From Prochloron sp965198675 (lineage in GTDB: Bacteria; Cyanobacteriota; Cyanobacteriia; Cyanobacteriales; Prochloraceae), in the NCBI GenBank assembly GCA_965198675.1, contig OZ240666.1:4464001-4528000 (forward strand): a stretch of 64,000 nucleotides of DNA, in the 5' to 3' direction. Positions 53,561 through 62,490 of the stretch are shown here, piece after piece (the first letter of the stretch is position 1; each line of letters begins with the position of its first letter). Position numbers and translations under genes: made by a program. Under the pieces are notes generated by a model that was not told the origin of the DNA, searched no databases, and saw nothing but the letters and a program-made list of their open reading frames with translations.

Positions 53561-55390
53561 ATGCAGCAAAATCTTAAAGGCAAAGTTAAACAAGGTTTAT
53601 ATCTAATTCTTGCTTTGCGATTAGTCTGGGGTGCCGCTCCCAACTGGACAGCAGCTCGGCTCATTCTCCTGTTGACTCAAGGCTTACTGCCGATCGCTTC
53701 TCTCTACCTCACCAAGTTAATTATAGACGGTATTAGCACCAGCTTTTCTACCGCTAACACAACCAATATCAATAATCCAATCACTACATTCCAAGAGCTT
53801 ATACCCCTATTGCTTTTGGCAGGTGCTATTGCACTTTTAGGAATGATGCTGACTAGCTTAGCTGAAGTGGTCAATACGGCACAAAGCGAGAAAGTAACAA
53901 ATTTCATGCAGGATTTACTTCATGGTAAGTCCATCGAGGTTGACCTAGAATACTACGAAAATCCCCAATATCACGACACGCTCCAACGGGCACAACACGA
54001 AGCCTCTTTTCGCCCCAACCGCATTCTCACCTTGCTGGCAGAGGTGTTGCAAAATGGCATTGCCTTAGTTGCTCTAACTGGATTGCTTTTCTCACTATAT
54101 TGGGAAGTTGCAGCTGCGTTATTTGTGGCTACCCTCCCCCGAGCATTCGTGCGAGTTAAGTATGCTCGTGTGCTTTACCAATGGCAACGTAAACGTACTG
54201 CTTTGCAGCGTCAGGCTCGTTATTTGAGTTTGCTGCTCACGGGTGAAATGTTTGCCAAAGAGGTGCGTTTATTTGATTTGGGTGCATTATTTCGATCGCG
54301 GTTTCGCAACCTACAGGAAAAAATATACCAAGAACGACTGGCCATTGCAACCAAGCAAGCTATCATAAACTTCAGCACTCAAGTTTTGGGTGGCGGATTC
54401 CTCTTGGCAGCTTCTGGCTATATTGTTTATCAAGCAGTACAAGGAGCAATCACTTTGGGGGACTTAGCCCTTTATTATCAAGCAATGCAGCGGGGGCAAA
54501 GTTCACTCAAGCAGTTTTTAACCAGTTTATCTGGCTTGTATGAGAATAATCTATTCGTGAAAAACCTCTACGAGTTTTTGGAATTAAAACCTAAAGTTTT
54601 GGAACCTAAGAATACCAGGGTATTGCCTCAAGTTTTACGGCGGGGGATTGTGTTCGATCGGGTCAGTTTTCACTATCCCAATACCCAACGTCAGGCACTT
54701 CACGAGATTAACCTGAGAGTTGCACCAGGGGAAACCATCGCCCTCGTCGGTGAGAATGGTTCCGGTAAAACCACTTTAATTAAGTTGCTCTGCCGTCTCT
54801 ATGATCCTACAGCAGGGAATATCTATTTAGAAGGGGTTAATCTTCGAGATTTTTCTGTTTCTGACTTACGCCGTCAAATCAGTATTATTTTTCAGGATTA
54901 CGCCAAGTATCATTTTTCCGCTCAAGATAATATTGGCCTAGGCAATCTTGATTTACTTCCTAGTTTAAAGGAAATTGAAGCAGCGGCTCGTCGGTCTGGT
55001 GCCGATGCCGTAATTCGGCAATTACCCCAAGGGTATGAAACAATTTTAGGAAAGTTATTCGAGCAAGGGGAAGAACTCAGTATTGGCCAATGGCAAAAGA
55101 TTGCTTTGGCACGAGCTTTTTTGCGCTCTTCTCAAATTATTGTTCTAGATGAACCTACATCAGCGATGGATCCGAAGGCAGAATATGAAGTGTTTCAACA
55201 GTTTCGTCAATTGATTCAAAATACTGCTGCAATTTTAATTAGCCATCGCATGTCTACTGTGAGAATAGCAGATAGAATCTACGTCATGGAACAGGGACGA
55301 ATTGTAGAATGGGGTACTCATAGTGAGTTAATAGAGAAGGGAGATATTTACGCTCAAATGTTTGAAACCCAAGCGGGAAATTATCGATAG
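53561..55390 (+). CDS. ABC exporter (fused permease and ATPase) of the RiPP island
   Basis: A 609-residue ABC transporter with a six-helix membrane domain (1 to about 320) and an ATPase domain. It has Walker A GENGSGKTTLIKLL, signature LSIGQWQKIALARA and Walker B IIVLDEPTSAMD. The usual LSGGQ is LSIGQ. The start at 53561 (MQQNLKGKVKQGLYL) is chosen because the longer frame to 53324 is the antisense of the antiporter. It lies 177 bp before the B1 gene, so it is likely the exporter for the peptide product. Confidence 0.88.
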   Translation: MQQNLKGKVKQGLYLILALRLVWGAAPNWTAARLILLLTQGLLPIASLYLTKLIIDGISTSFSTANTTNINNPITTFQELIPLLLLAGAIALLGMMLTSLAEVVNTAQSEKVTNFMQDLLHGKSIEVDLEYYENPQYHDTLQRAQHEASFRPNRILTLLAEVLQNGIALVALTGLLFSLYWEVAAALFVATLPRAFVRVKYARVLYQWQRKRTALQRQARYLSLLLTGEMFAKEVRLFDLGALFRSRFRNLQEKIYQERLAIATKQAIINFSTQVLGGGFLLAASGYIVYQAVQGAITLGDLALYYQAMQRGQSSLKQFLTSLSGLYENNLFVKNLYEFLELKPKVLEPKNTRVLPQVLRRGIVFDRVSFHYPNTQRQALHEINLRVAPGETIALVGENGSGKTTLIKLLCRLYDPTAGNIYLEGVNLRDFSVSDLRRQISIIFQDYAKYHFSAQDNIGLGNLDLLPSLKEIEAAARRSGADAVIRQLPQGYETILGKLFEQGEELSIGQWQKIALARAFLRSSQIIVLDEPTSAMDPKAEYEVFQQFRQLIQNTAAILISHRMSTVRIADRIYVMEQGRIVEWGTHSELIEKGDIYAQMFETQAGNYR

Positions 55391-55566
55391 CAACAATAAC
55401 CAGTTGTAGGGGCACTTATTATGCTTATTAACTATTAATTAATTAGCAGTAGCTTAGTTATGCATTGATTACAACTTATACCAAGTTGCTATATCAGAAT
55501 AAGACTTGATAGAATGTCTCATCCATGATATTTTCCTAAGAAGTAATCCATAATCAAAAAAAAAGA

Positions 55567-55854
55567 ATGTTGCAATTTTCATTGGAGCGGAAAATATCAG
55601 CGGCGCCGAATGTTCTGGCTCAAGACTTGGCCGGGGAGTCAGTTTTGCTGAACCTCCAAACTGAAAAGTATTTTGGCTTGGATGACGTTGGGACTCGGAT
55701 CTGGCAAACCCTGACAGAGAAAGACTCCATCCAGACCGCAATCGATGCCTTACTCCTTGAATATAAGGTAGAGCCAGAACAGTTACAGCAGGATGTAGAA
55801 AATCTCATTGCAGAATTATTAGCCAATGGACTGGTTGAAGTTAGCGATTCGTAA
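55567..55854 (+). CDS. PqqD-like RiPP recognition protein (lasso B1)
   Basis: A 95-residue winged-helix RiPP recognition element that holds the precursor's leader peptide. It shows LAQDLAGESVLLNLQTEKYF, GLDDVGTRIWQTLTE and the C-terminal ENLIAELLANGLVE, the standard PqqD/B1 pattern. Its end overlaps the B2 start by 29 bases, a coupling typical of lasso-type clusters. Confidence 0.9.
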   Translation: MLQFSLERKISAAPNVLAQDLAGESVLLNLQTEKYFGLDDVGTRIWQTLTEKDSIQTAIDALLLEYKVEPEQLQQDVENLIAELLANGLVEVSDS

Positions 55855-56302
55855 ATACCGTAGTTTTTGGAGCCTGGACCCCCTTTCGCGCTGGCTGTTG
55901 CTGCAAGCACTTCTGTTGCTACCCCTAGTGGCTCTATCCTTAAATTTGGGGGGAGTAAAGTGGACGCAAGGGAGTTTGGCGCGACTGCTACCGGCTGCAA
56001 GAATGCCGCTTCAAGATGGCGATCGCCTCTCCAAGATTGTGCAGACAACTCGGATGGTGCAGTTAGCGGTGAAATATTGCCAACCTTGGGCCAAATGCCT
56101 GCAAAAGTCCCTAGTGCTGTGGGGTTTGCTGCGTCACCAGGGAATTGACAGCGAATTGCGGATTGGGGTACGACGAGAAGCTAGTAATTTTGAGGCCCAC
56201 GCTTGGGTGGAATCTGAAGGTTTTGTACTCAATGACACTCAGGACGTGGGAGAACGCTTTGCCATGTTCGAGCGTCCGATTGAAGCTAATCTCCCCTCTT
56301 GA
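55826..56302 (+). CDS. Lasso peptide biosynthesis B2 (transglutaminase-like protease)
   Basis: A 158-residue leader peptidase with an N-terminal hydrophobic helix (about 24-40) and the B2 catalytic triad Cys91 (KCLQKSLVLWGLLRHQGI), His125 (FEAHAWVE) and Asp137 (FVLNDT). All three are present. It cuts leader from core in cooperation with B1. It sits directly between B1 and the Nif11 gene. Confidence 0.92.
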   Translation: MDWLKLAIRKYRSFWSLDPLSRWLLLQALLLLPLVALSLNLGGVKWTQGSLARLLPAARMPLQDGDRLSKIVQTTRMVQLAVKYCQPWAKCLQKSLVLWGLLRHQGIDSELRIGVRREASNFEAHAWVESEGFVLNDTQDVGERFAMFERPIEANLPS

Positions 56303-56310
56303 GAAACTTG

Positions 56311-56529
56311 ATGTCTGTCCAAACTGCTTTACAATTTATCCAACAACTCCGTGGGGATGAAGTGCTCAAAGATAAACTTTTGGCCCTCAATAACAACATA
56401 GACTTAGAAAGCTTCGTCAAACTGGGCGCTGAAGTTAGTTTAACCTTCTCCGTTGCAGAACTGGAAGCAGCGCACAAACAAGACTGGGGGATGCGTTGGT
56501 TGCTTTATTCAAAAGACAACTGGCAATGA
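56311..56529 (+). CDS. Nif11-domain peptide
   Basis: A 72-residue peptide starting MSVQTALQFIQQLRGDEVLK with a Nif11-type domain, known as a leader for RiPP precursors in cyanobacteria. I see no Gly-Gly cleavage site and no Cys-rich core after it; it ends HKQDWGMRWLLYSKDNWQ. It may be an adaptor or a decayed precursor. I chose ATG 56311, since the TTG four codons earlier overlaps the B2 stop. Its 3' end overlaps the convergent P450 gene by 21 bp. Confidence 0.78.
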   Translation: MSVQTALQFIQQLRGDEVLKDKLLALNNNIDLESFVKLGAEVSLTFSVAELEAAHKQDWGMRWLLYSKDNWQ

Positions 56530-57759
56530 TTTCAAACCGCGCCCGAGAAAACTGTCCTCCCATTCTAAAGATGCCGTTGCTAAGGATAACCCCGGCAAAC
56601 GGCGCACTAGCGTTCCCACGGCAATTTCTGCTACTAATTTAGCCAAGTGCTTTCCGATACAGTTATGAATTCCTTGACCAAAAGAAAGGTAGGGATTGGG
56701 TTGGCGTCTAATGTCAAACTTGTCGGGGTCGGGGAACTGGGCCGGGTCTCGATTGGCAGCACCGATGAGACAATTGACTATTTCACCTTGATGAATTGTT
56801 TGATTTGATAGTTCGATATCAGACATTGTTGTACGGGAGATCCCCTGCACCGGACTTTCATAGCGCAGGACTTCAGAGATGGTCATTTCTATTTTTGACG
56901 GATCTGCTTGTAGCAACTGTAGCTGATCTGGATGATTCAGTAATGTTAGTATGCTGCTGCCAATTAAATTCCCGGTCGAGGAATGTCCGACAGCAAACAT
57001 CATGATGCAATTGCCTAAAAGTTCTTCTTCACTTAATTGGCCCTCATCTGCTGCTTTAATTAGGGTATTAATTAGGTTATCTTGGGGCTGAGAACAGCTA
57101 CGGCATTTAGCAATCCAACTGCGGAAATATTCAGCCAAACCAGCGATCGCCAGCAGACCTCGTTCGTTGTCGATCGGGGTGACATCCAAATCCGCTACTA
57201 CGGACAAGTTCGACCACCACTGCTGGAACCGGGGATGCCATTCTGCTTCTGGAATTCCCAATATCTCGAAGTTGACACCGAGGGTGAGGGGATAAGCGAG
57301 ATCGTGAATAATATTCATTTTGCCCCGATCTTTCACGCGATCGATGAGGCGGTCAACTTGGGTCTGAATGCGTGATCGCAAGGTTTGAATGGGCGATTGA
57401 GTGAAGGGACTGCGCAACAACTGACGGATTCTGGTATGATCGGGTGGATTGCGCAGCACTAACCACAGCTTCATCAGTCTTTGACTTTCCTGACGGAGGG
57501 ACAGGAATTTGTGAATTTGCTCTTGCTTTGCAGTCATCAGGTTTGCCAGTCCTCCCTCGGAACGGCCAAAGCTAGGGTTTTTGAGAACTTCTACAATATC
57601 AGCATAGCGCGTCAGCACCCAATCTTTTCGTTCGGGTCGATAGTAGATAGGGTGGTGAGTCCGCAGGTACTCATAAGTGGGATAGGGGTTGGCCCGAAAT
57701 TCTGGCGATCGGAGATTAAATGGTAAAGGTCCCGATTCGTTTTGACTGGTTTCACTCAT
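56509..57759 (-). CDS. Cytochrome P450
   Basis: A 416-residue soluble bacterial P450 monooxygenase. The heme Cys is Cys367 in FGQGIHNCIGKHLAK. The ExxR motif is EVLR at 296-299. The I-helix reads AVGHSSTGN at about 256-264, where the usual acidic residue before Thr is Ser, which may alter proton delivery. Context in the RiPP island suggests that it oxidises the peptide, though that is inference. Confidence 0.93.
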   Translation of the reverse strand: MSETSQNESGPLPFNLRSPEFRANPYPTYEYLRTHHPIYYRPERKDWVLTRYADIVEVLKNPSFGRSEGGLANLMTAKQEQIHKFLSLRQESQRLMKLWLVLRNPPDHTRIRQLLRSPFTQSPIQTLRSRIQTQVDRLIDRVKDRGKMNIIHDLAYPLTLGVNFEILGIPEAEWHPRFQQWWSNLSVVADLDVTPIDNERGLLAIAGLAEYFRSWIAKCRSCSQPQDNLINTLIKAADEGQLSEEELLGNCIMMFAVGHSSTGNLIGSSILTLLNHPDQLQLLQADPSKIEMTISEVLRYESPVQGISRTTMSDIELSNQTIHQGEIVNCLIGAANRDPAQFPDPDKFDIRRQPNPYLSFGQGIHNCIGKHLAKLVAEIAVGTLVRRLPGLSLATASLEWEDSFLGRGLKSLPVVF

Positions 57760-57952
57760 CCCTTATTCCTCTAGGGTGGGCATAGTCGGGCACGGCTAAA
57801 TTATCCGGTGCATCTGAACCTATCGCGACAGGTTTACCATCGCGCCAGATGATAGCATAGTGCCCCAGTCGTCGTTTTCGCTCCAGGGTATCTGTTGCCA
57901 CTTTTCTCAGGGACTCTAATATTTTTTGAGTGTCAGGGGGGATGGTTGTCAT
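57752..57952 (-). CDS. Small protein after the zeta-toxin-like gene (putative antitoxin)
   Basis: A 66-residue protein with a helical N-terminus and HYAIIWRDGKPVAIGSDAP. I recognise it only as a common short cyanobacterial type. It follows the zeta-toxin-like gene after 11 bp and is probably its partner; antitoxin function is inferred from position. Its 3' end overlaps the start region of the P450 gene by 8 bp. Confidence 0.6.
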   Translation of the reverse strand: MTTIPPDTQKILESLRKVATDTLERKRRLGHYAIIWRDGKPVAIGSDAPDNLAVPDYAHPRGIRDE

Positions 57953-57963
57953 CGTTGTGCCTC

Positions 57964-58551
57964 TTAAATGAGTTGGTCAAATAGTTCAAGGTTATGGATT
58001 TCGCGGACTTCGCCTTGCTGGAGAAAGATTAACTGAGGCGATTCGCCATCATTCATAAAACATTGAGTGCGATCGGCAGCAAAGCTAAACTCGTTGAGTA
58101 GGTTGCGTAAACTCCGTGGGAATCGGCGTTCGATATCTTGCAACGGGATATTGTGCCCTCCGTGGGCAACCCGTTCAGCAACGCGCAACCTGGACATTTC
58201 AACATTGGGCAATGCCAGGTAGATGAGTTCGACTCGCCAACCTTCTGTGTGCAAGCGCTTGATCAGCTTGAGATAGGTGCGACCTGCAAGGGTTGTTTCA
58301 AAGGCAAAATCTTGTCTTGCTCGGATTCGATTTTCAATTTCTCTGAGAAATAGTCGGCTTGCTGCTAATAGCTCTGTCTCAGGAGCTAGAGGCGATAAGC
58401 CTGCTGCAATCAGGTCAGCATTGATAAAGTTGCGGCAGTTTGCCACGGTGGGCAAATATCGCAGTGCGAAGGTTGTTTTACCTGCTCCGTTGGGGCCAGC
58501 AATAATCCAGCAGATAAGAGGAGGGGAGGTCATAGCAGCTGCGCCCTCCAA
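57964..58551 (-). CDS. Zeta-toxin-like kinase
   Basis: A P-loop kinase of the zeta toxin family, which phosphorylates UDP-GlcNAc-type sugars in known members. The 195-residue protein has Walker A IIAGPNGAGKTTFALRY, then NADLIAAGLSP and FAFETTLAGRTY, the family pattern. The second Met (MTSPPLICWII, residue 7) is a possible start. It lies inside the RiPP island between P450 and TnpB and probably belongs to a separate toxin-antitoxin module. Confidence 0.85.
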   Translation of the reverse strand: MEGAAAMTSPPLICWIIAGPNGAGKTTFALRYLPTVANCRNFINADLIAAGLSPLAPETELLAASRLFLREIENRIRARQDFAFETTLAGRTYLKLIKRLHTEGWRVELIYLALPNVEMSRLRVAERVAHGGHNIPLQDIERRFPRSLRNLLNEFSFAADRTQCFMNDGESPQLIFLQQGEVREIHNLELFDQLI

Positions 58552-58604
58552 ATAGACAATGAGATAATCACCTTTTGATCATGATTCATTAAAATTTCAC
58601 GAGA

Positions 58605-59897
58605 GTCAGGACGGGAGCGGTTCCTCCCTGCCGATTCATCGCAGGGAGGAACCGCGACACGGGCGACTTTAGTCGCCTACCATGCTCGTAATATTTCATC
58701 TAGGTGATATAATTGAACCATGGAACAATTATTGACTATAGTTTGCAAAATTCAACCCCCCCCCTGAACAAGCACAAAAGCTTAAGTTAACTTTAGGGGC
58801 GTTTGCTGATGCTTGCAACTATATCAATACAACCGTCAATCCTAAAATCAAAAATAAGAATCGTATTCAAGCGGAGGTCTACAAGACGATTCGTGAGCAG
58901 TTTAATCTGTCAGCTAACCTTGCTGTTCGAGCCTGTGCCAGAGTCGCATCTAATCGCAAAACAGCAGCTTTAAAGAATCGTCCAGTTCAAACATTTAAAC
59001 CGACCTCAGCTGATTATGATGCTCGCATTTTCTCGTATCGGGAAAAAGACCAAACGGTTAGCTTGTCTACAGTTGCAGGTCGAGAACGAGTCAAGTTGAT
59101 TTTAGGAAATTATCAGATAGTTAAACTGAAAGGGAAAACTCCTACATCAGCAACCCTAACAAAGCATCGAGACGGTCAGCTATACATCCATATCCAAGTT
59201 AAAGACATTGCTCCAACACCTCAAAAAACAGAGAAAGTTATTGGTGTAGACCTTGGAAGACGCGACATAGCGGTAACTTCTGAGAGCCAAAATTGGAGTG
59301 GTCAAAGCATTACCCAAGTTCGGAACAGGTTTTCCAGAGTCAGGGCTTCTGTTCAACGGAAAGGCACAAAAGGAGCGAAAAGACTTCTGAAACGGCTATC
59401 TGGGAAAGAGAAGCGATATCAAACCTGGGTGAACCACAACATCAGTAAACAGATCATTTTTCGTGCTATTGAGACTGAGTCTATTGTTGCCATTGAAGAC
59501 TTGACAGGTATCAGAAACAGAACCAATACTCAACCCAGAAACAAGACTGAACGCAGACGTTCCAATTCTTGGGCTTTCTATCAGTTGCGGCAATTCCTGG
59601 AATACAAGGGGATTAAAGAAGGGGTTGAAGTAATAGCTATCTCTCCAAGATATACTAGTCAAACTTGTCATCAATGCTTGCATATCCACCCGGTTAAGGG
59701 AAAATCCTACCGCCACGGCAAGACTTTTAAGTGTGGTGATTGTGGGTGGGTGGGAGACGCTGATCTCAATGGCGCAAAAATGATTCAAATTTTGGGGCAG
59801 TCTGTAAGCCTGCCTGTAACGCGCAATCCTCTGTCTTGTTCTCTACTAGACAGTATACAGGGTTAGTGCGAATGCCCCGCGTCTTCAGACCGGGGTA
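58605..59897 (+). mobile_element. IS200/IS605-type element with TnpB only
   Basis: The left side has a 15-bp hairpin, GCGGTTCCTCCCTGC at 58617-58631 with 58641-58655, then GGCGAC-TTTA-GTCGCC at 58662-58677. The right side has CCCCG-C-GTCT-TC-AGAC-CGGGG at 59875-59895. Such end hairpins plus a lone TnpB gene fit a non-autonomous IS200/IS605 member. Exact ends are uncertain. It separates the methyltransferase from the zeta/P450 genes. Confidence 0.75.
58720..59866 (+). pseudogene. tnpB: TnpB RNA-guided nuclease gene with +1 C frameshift
   Basis: The start ATG at 58720 gives MEQLLTIVCKIQ, then nine Cs (58756-58764) lead to a stop. With one C fewer, the frame continues without a stop through PEQAQKLKLTLGAFADACNY to 59866. 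The RuvC residues are all present: Asp in GVDLGRRDIAV, Glu in VAIEDLTGIR and Asp in GDADLNGAK. Two CxxC zinc pairs are intact (CHQC, CGDC). So the only visible lesion is one C in a homopolymer. It may be slippage, a sequencing error, or an active element just lost. Confidence 0.82.
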
Positions 59898-59929
59898 AGC
59901 TTACTCATCTTTCCTTCCTCTTTCAATTC

Positions 59930-61813
59930 TCAATCTGCTACAATGTCAATGAGGGGAAATGACTGACACCAAGCCATGGGCGATCCGGGGTGAAACACCG
60001 GATCTGCTACCGCAGATCGCAGCGCAGCATCCACCAGACTGCGAAGGATACCCAGTTGTCCGGGAGGTTCCCGATCGCCATATACCCGATCCAGATTTTC
60101 CTTCCACAGGGCGATCGTCCGCAGGGATTGAAACCGCCGGTCTTCCATGAATTGAATTTTCCAGCCCGCTGACTCCACATCCCGAACCAGTTCGGAAACC
60201 TTGCAAAGAACCATCGAGCCACCAAAGGTCGTTCTGTCTCCAGAATAGCTGTCCGCTGCACAACTCTCCGATAGAATTAAGCGAGACCCACGGGAACGCA
60301 GTCGGCGCAGCAGTTGAGCTTTATTTCTAATATGGGAAATCATTTCCAGTGAGAATATTATATCATATTCCCCCGGAATGTCATCTAACTCTTGTTCCAA
60401 GTCTTGCTGCCACACATTTAAGCCCAGGCTGCGGCAATATGAGACCTGTCCGCTGCTAGATGATATCCCTGTTATAGCACAATTTAGCTCCGCAATTAAC
60501 ATCTTTGCCGGTCCTCCCCAACCGCAGCCGATATCTAAAACCCGCGCCCCCGGAGTAATATAATCATAATAATTCCTCACCGTTTGCCTTAAGCCCGTTT
60601 CTAAATCTTCGGAACCGCGAAAATATCCAAAATGGTAATGTAGGTCTTCGCCGATAATCTTTTTCCATGCACTAATAGATTCCGTAGAATAAAATCTATC
60701 TAAATCGAACTTTTCCTCGGAGTTTACTTTCACTTTTTTGCTTTCTCTAGATAGCCACTTATGCTCAAACCACAGATAGGCTTTAGCCTCTAGCTGACCT
60801 TCCGGTCCGTAAACAATTTTTATATGGCTTAACTGGCGATCGAAGAGAGTAAAGCGTTCCCGAGGCTGCAAAAGGGAAGCTGCAATCAAGTGACCGGGCC
60901 AAGGAACCGGAGAATTAACGGGATTGGTTTGACCGGGCCAGTTTAACAATGCCTCTCGCTTTGACGGTGCGCACAACCCTCGTGCTACTAAATAATCTAG
61001 GAAAATCTCCCCGGGAGATTTCCTTTGGGGCTGATGAAGTAAAATACATTCTAAGCCAATTTGGGGATAAATCCTCTTACCGACATCCAGACAAACCGTT
61101 ACCCGATCGACTAAACTAAACAACTGCTTCATCAACGCTTCCAGTTCCTGGGTTTCCCCCTGCCAGCCAATTTCTTGCAGGTATGAAATCAGCGCATCTG
61201 GTTGCAAACGCTTGACATTGACTCGCAAAGCTGGTGCGTTTCGGGATAACATCACGCCGATGTGACTGACAAATACCCCATCGGGACAAGCCCCAAAGCA
61301 GCGATCGAGATTGCATTGCCACTCGCACCAACCTGACTGACCTAGCAGCAAATTTAGGGATTTTGTGGCGATCCCATAGCTGTCAACTGCTGGGGATACG
61401 TCTTGGGGCAACCCGAAGAAAATAGCAGGGAGGGGCAGTTTAACCGCTGAGTTGTTAATGTCAAACTCCAGCCAGATTTCCGGTATGCTGTTATGAAGTA
61501 ATGATAATGGATCGGACCACTCAGCCAGAAAATCCTGTAATTGCGACCAACCTGGATGTGCGGATACACCACCGGCTGTAGCAGCAGCAATGAACTCTTG
61601 CAATAATGCCAACTCCCTCTCTTCCCGGACAATGCACTGCTGCAAATCTACCTGGGGGGCGTTGGTACTGAGGCGACATTCAAAGCCACCCCGCAGAATG
61701 GGGGCTAGATTATTTGCCAATGCTTTTAAACCCAATACTGCATCTGGTCTAACCAATGTTGGCACCAGATTGGGCAAAAGTAGATCGAGGGACTCTGTTA
61801 GGGTTGAGTGCAT
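59930..61813 (-). CDS. Two-domain SAM methyltransferase of the RiPP island
   Basis: A 627-residue protein. The C-terminal third (about 410-580) is a class I SAM methyltransferase with motif I VLDIGCGWGG and NCAITGISSSSGQ. The first 370 residues form a domain that I do not recognise; it has PEIWLEFDINNSA and a Cys-containing stretch (CEWQCNLDRCFGACPDG). Its place between peptide-modifying genes suggests that it methylates the RiPP product and that the N-terminal part recognises substrate, but this is inference. Confidence 0.8.
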   Translation of the reverse strand: MHSTLTESLDLLLPNLVPTLVRPDAVLGLKALANNLAPILRGGFECRLSTNAPQVDLQQCIVREERELALLQEFIAAATAGGVSAHPGWSQLQDFLAEWSDPLSLLHNSIPEIWLEFDINNSAVKLPLPAIFFGLPQDVSPAVDSYGIATKSLNLLLGQSGWCEWQCNLDRCFGACPDGVFVSHIGVMLSRNAPALRVNVKRLQPDALISYLQEIGWQGETQELEALMKQLFSLVDRVTVCLDVGKRIYPQIGLECILLHQPQRKSPGEIFLDYLVARGLCAPSKREALLNWPGQTNPVNSPVPWPGHLIAASLLQPRERFTLFDRQLSHIKIVYGPEGQLEAKAYLWFEHKWLSRESKKVKVNSEEKFDLDRFYSTESISAWKKIIGEDLHYHFGYFRGSEDLETGLRQTVRNYYDYITPGARVLDIGCGWGGPAKMLIAELNCAITGISSSSGQVSYCRSLGLNVWQQDLEQELDDIPGEYDIIFSLEMISHIRNKAQLLRRLRSRGSRLILSESCAADSYSGDRTTFGGSMVLCKVSELVRDVESAGWKIQFMEDRRFQSLRTIALWKENLDRVYGDREPPGQLGILRSLVDAALRSAVADPVFHPGSPMAWCQSFPLIDIVAD

Positions 61814-61945
61814 TGGGTTAGTCAGGTTTAACTCCGCACGAAATATTGTAGGCTGGGTTGAGGAACGAAACCCAGCGATACCGAGCTGTTGGGTTACGCT
61901 GTCGCTAACCCAACCTACACGCTACACGTTCATGTCACTTGTAGG

Positions 61946-62161
61946 CTAGGTTCGCCTTGTTTCTAGTAAATTCTTTGCCTTCTGTCGTCGTTCGACCTTA
62001 ATCGGACTATTGCGAATATCAGCTTCTGCAAGGGCGATCGCTTCATCCAGTAACATATTCAGATCGTCAAACATCAGACAAACTTCTCGCCACCGAGCAA
62101 TAGACCTTTTTCTCGTCTCTAAATCTGGTATTTGGGGTTGGCTATTCATGGCAGATTCCAA
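61946..62161 (-). CDS. Hypothetical protein of the RiPP island
   Basis: A 71-residue, highly charged helical protein (DDLNMLLDEAIALAEADIRN) with no known domain. Its start overlaps the end of the 114-residue gene by 16 bases, so they are translationally coupled. Confidence 0.5.
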   Translation of the reverse strand: MESAMNSQPQIPDLETRKRSIARWREVCLMFDDLNMLLDEAIALAEADIRNSPIKVERRQKAKNLLETRRT

Positions 62162-62490
62162 TTCCTTTTTGTTTCTTCGATAGTTGCTTGTGTCGCATCT
62201 GCTGTCGCTTGTGCTATTTCTATTGATTGCTCCAATAGATTCATAGTAGCAGCATTAGCTGTCGATTGATATTCGGCAACTAACAGTAAGAGCCTACCAA
62301 GACGAGTATAAGAAGTCCTGGCTCGCTCTTGTGCATTGTCTATTTGTTCTAGTTCAGCAATAGTTTCCTCTGTTTCACCATACTGTCTAACTAAATTAAA
62401 CTCTGCTGCTTTCGCCCGATCTATAATTTGGAACAGCCGACGCTGCAAGTTGAAAATAGTGGTTAATGTTTCATCGGGTAAATTAGCCAT
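62146..62490 (-). CDS. Hypothetical coiled-coil protein of the RiPP island
   Basis: A 114-residue helical protein with long coiled-coil stretches (AAEFNLVRQYGETEETIAEL; EQSIEIAQATADATQATIEE). It overlaps the kinase-like gene end by 8 bases and the 71-residue gene by 16. No function recognised. Confidence 0.5.
   Translation of the reverse strand: MANLPDETLTTIFNLQRRLFQIIDRAKAAEFNLVRQYGETEETIAELEQIDNAQERARTSYTRLGRLLLLVAEYQSTANAATMNLLEQSIEIAQATADATQATIEETKRNWNLP

Noticed and set aside
53521..53664. N-terminal extension of the antiporter
   Set aside because: It overlaps the start of the divergent ABC gene; the membrane domain starts properly at 53520.
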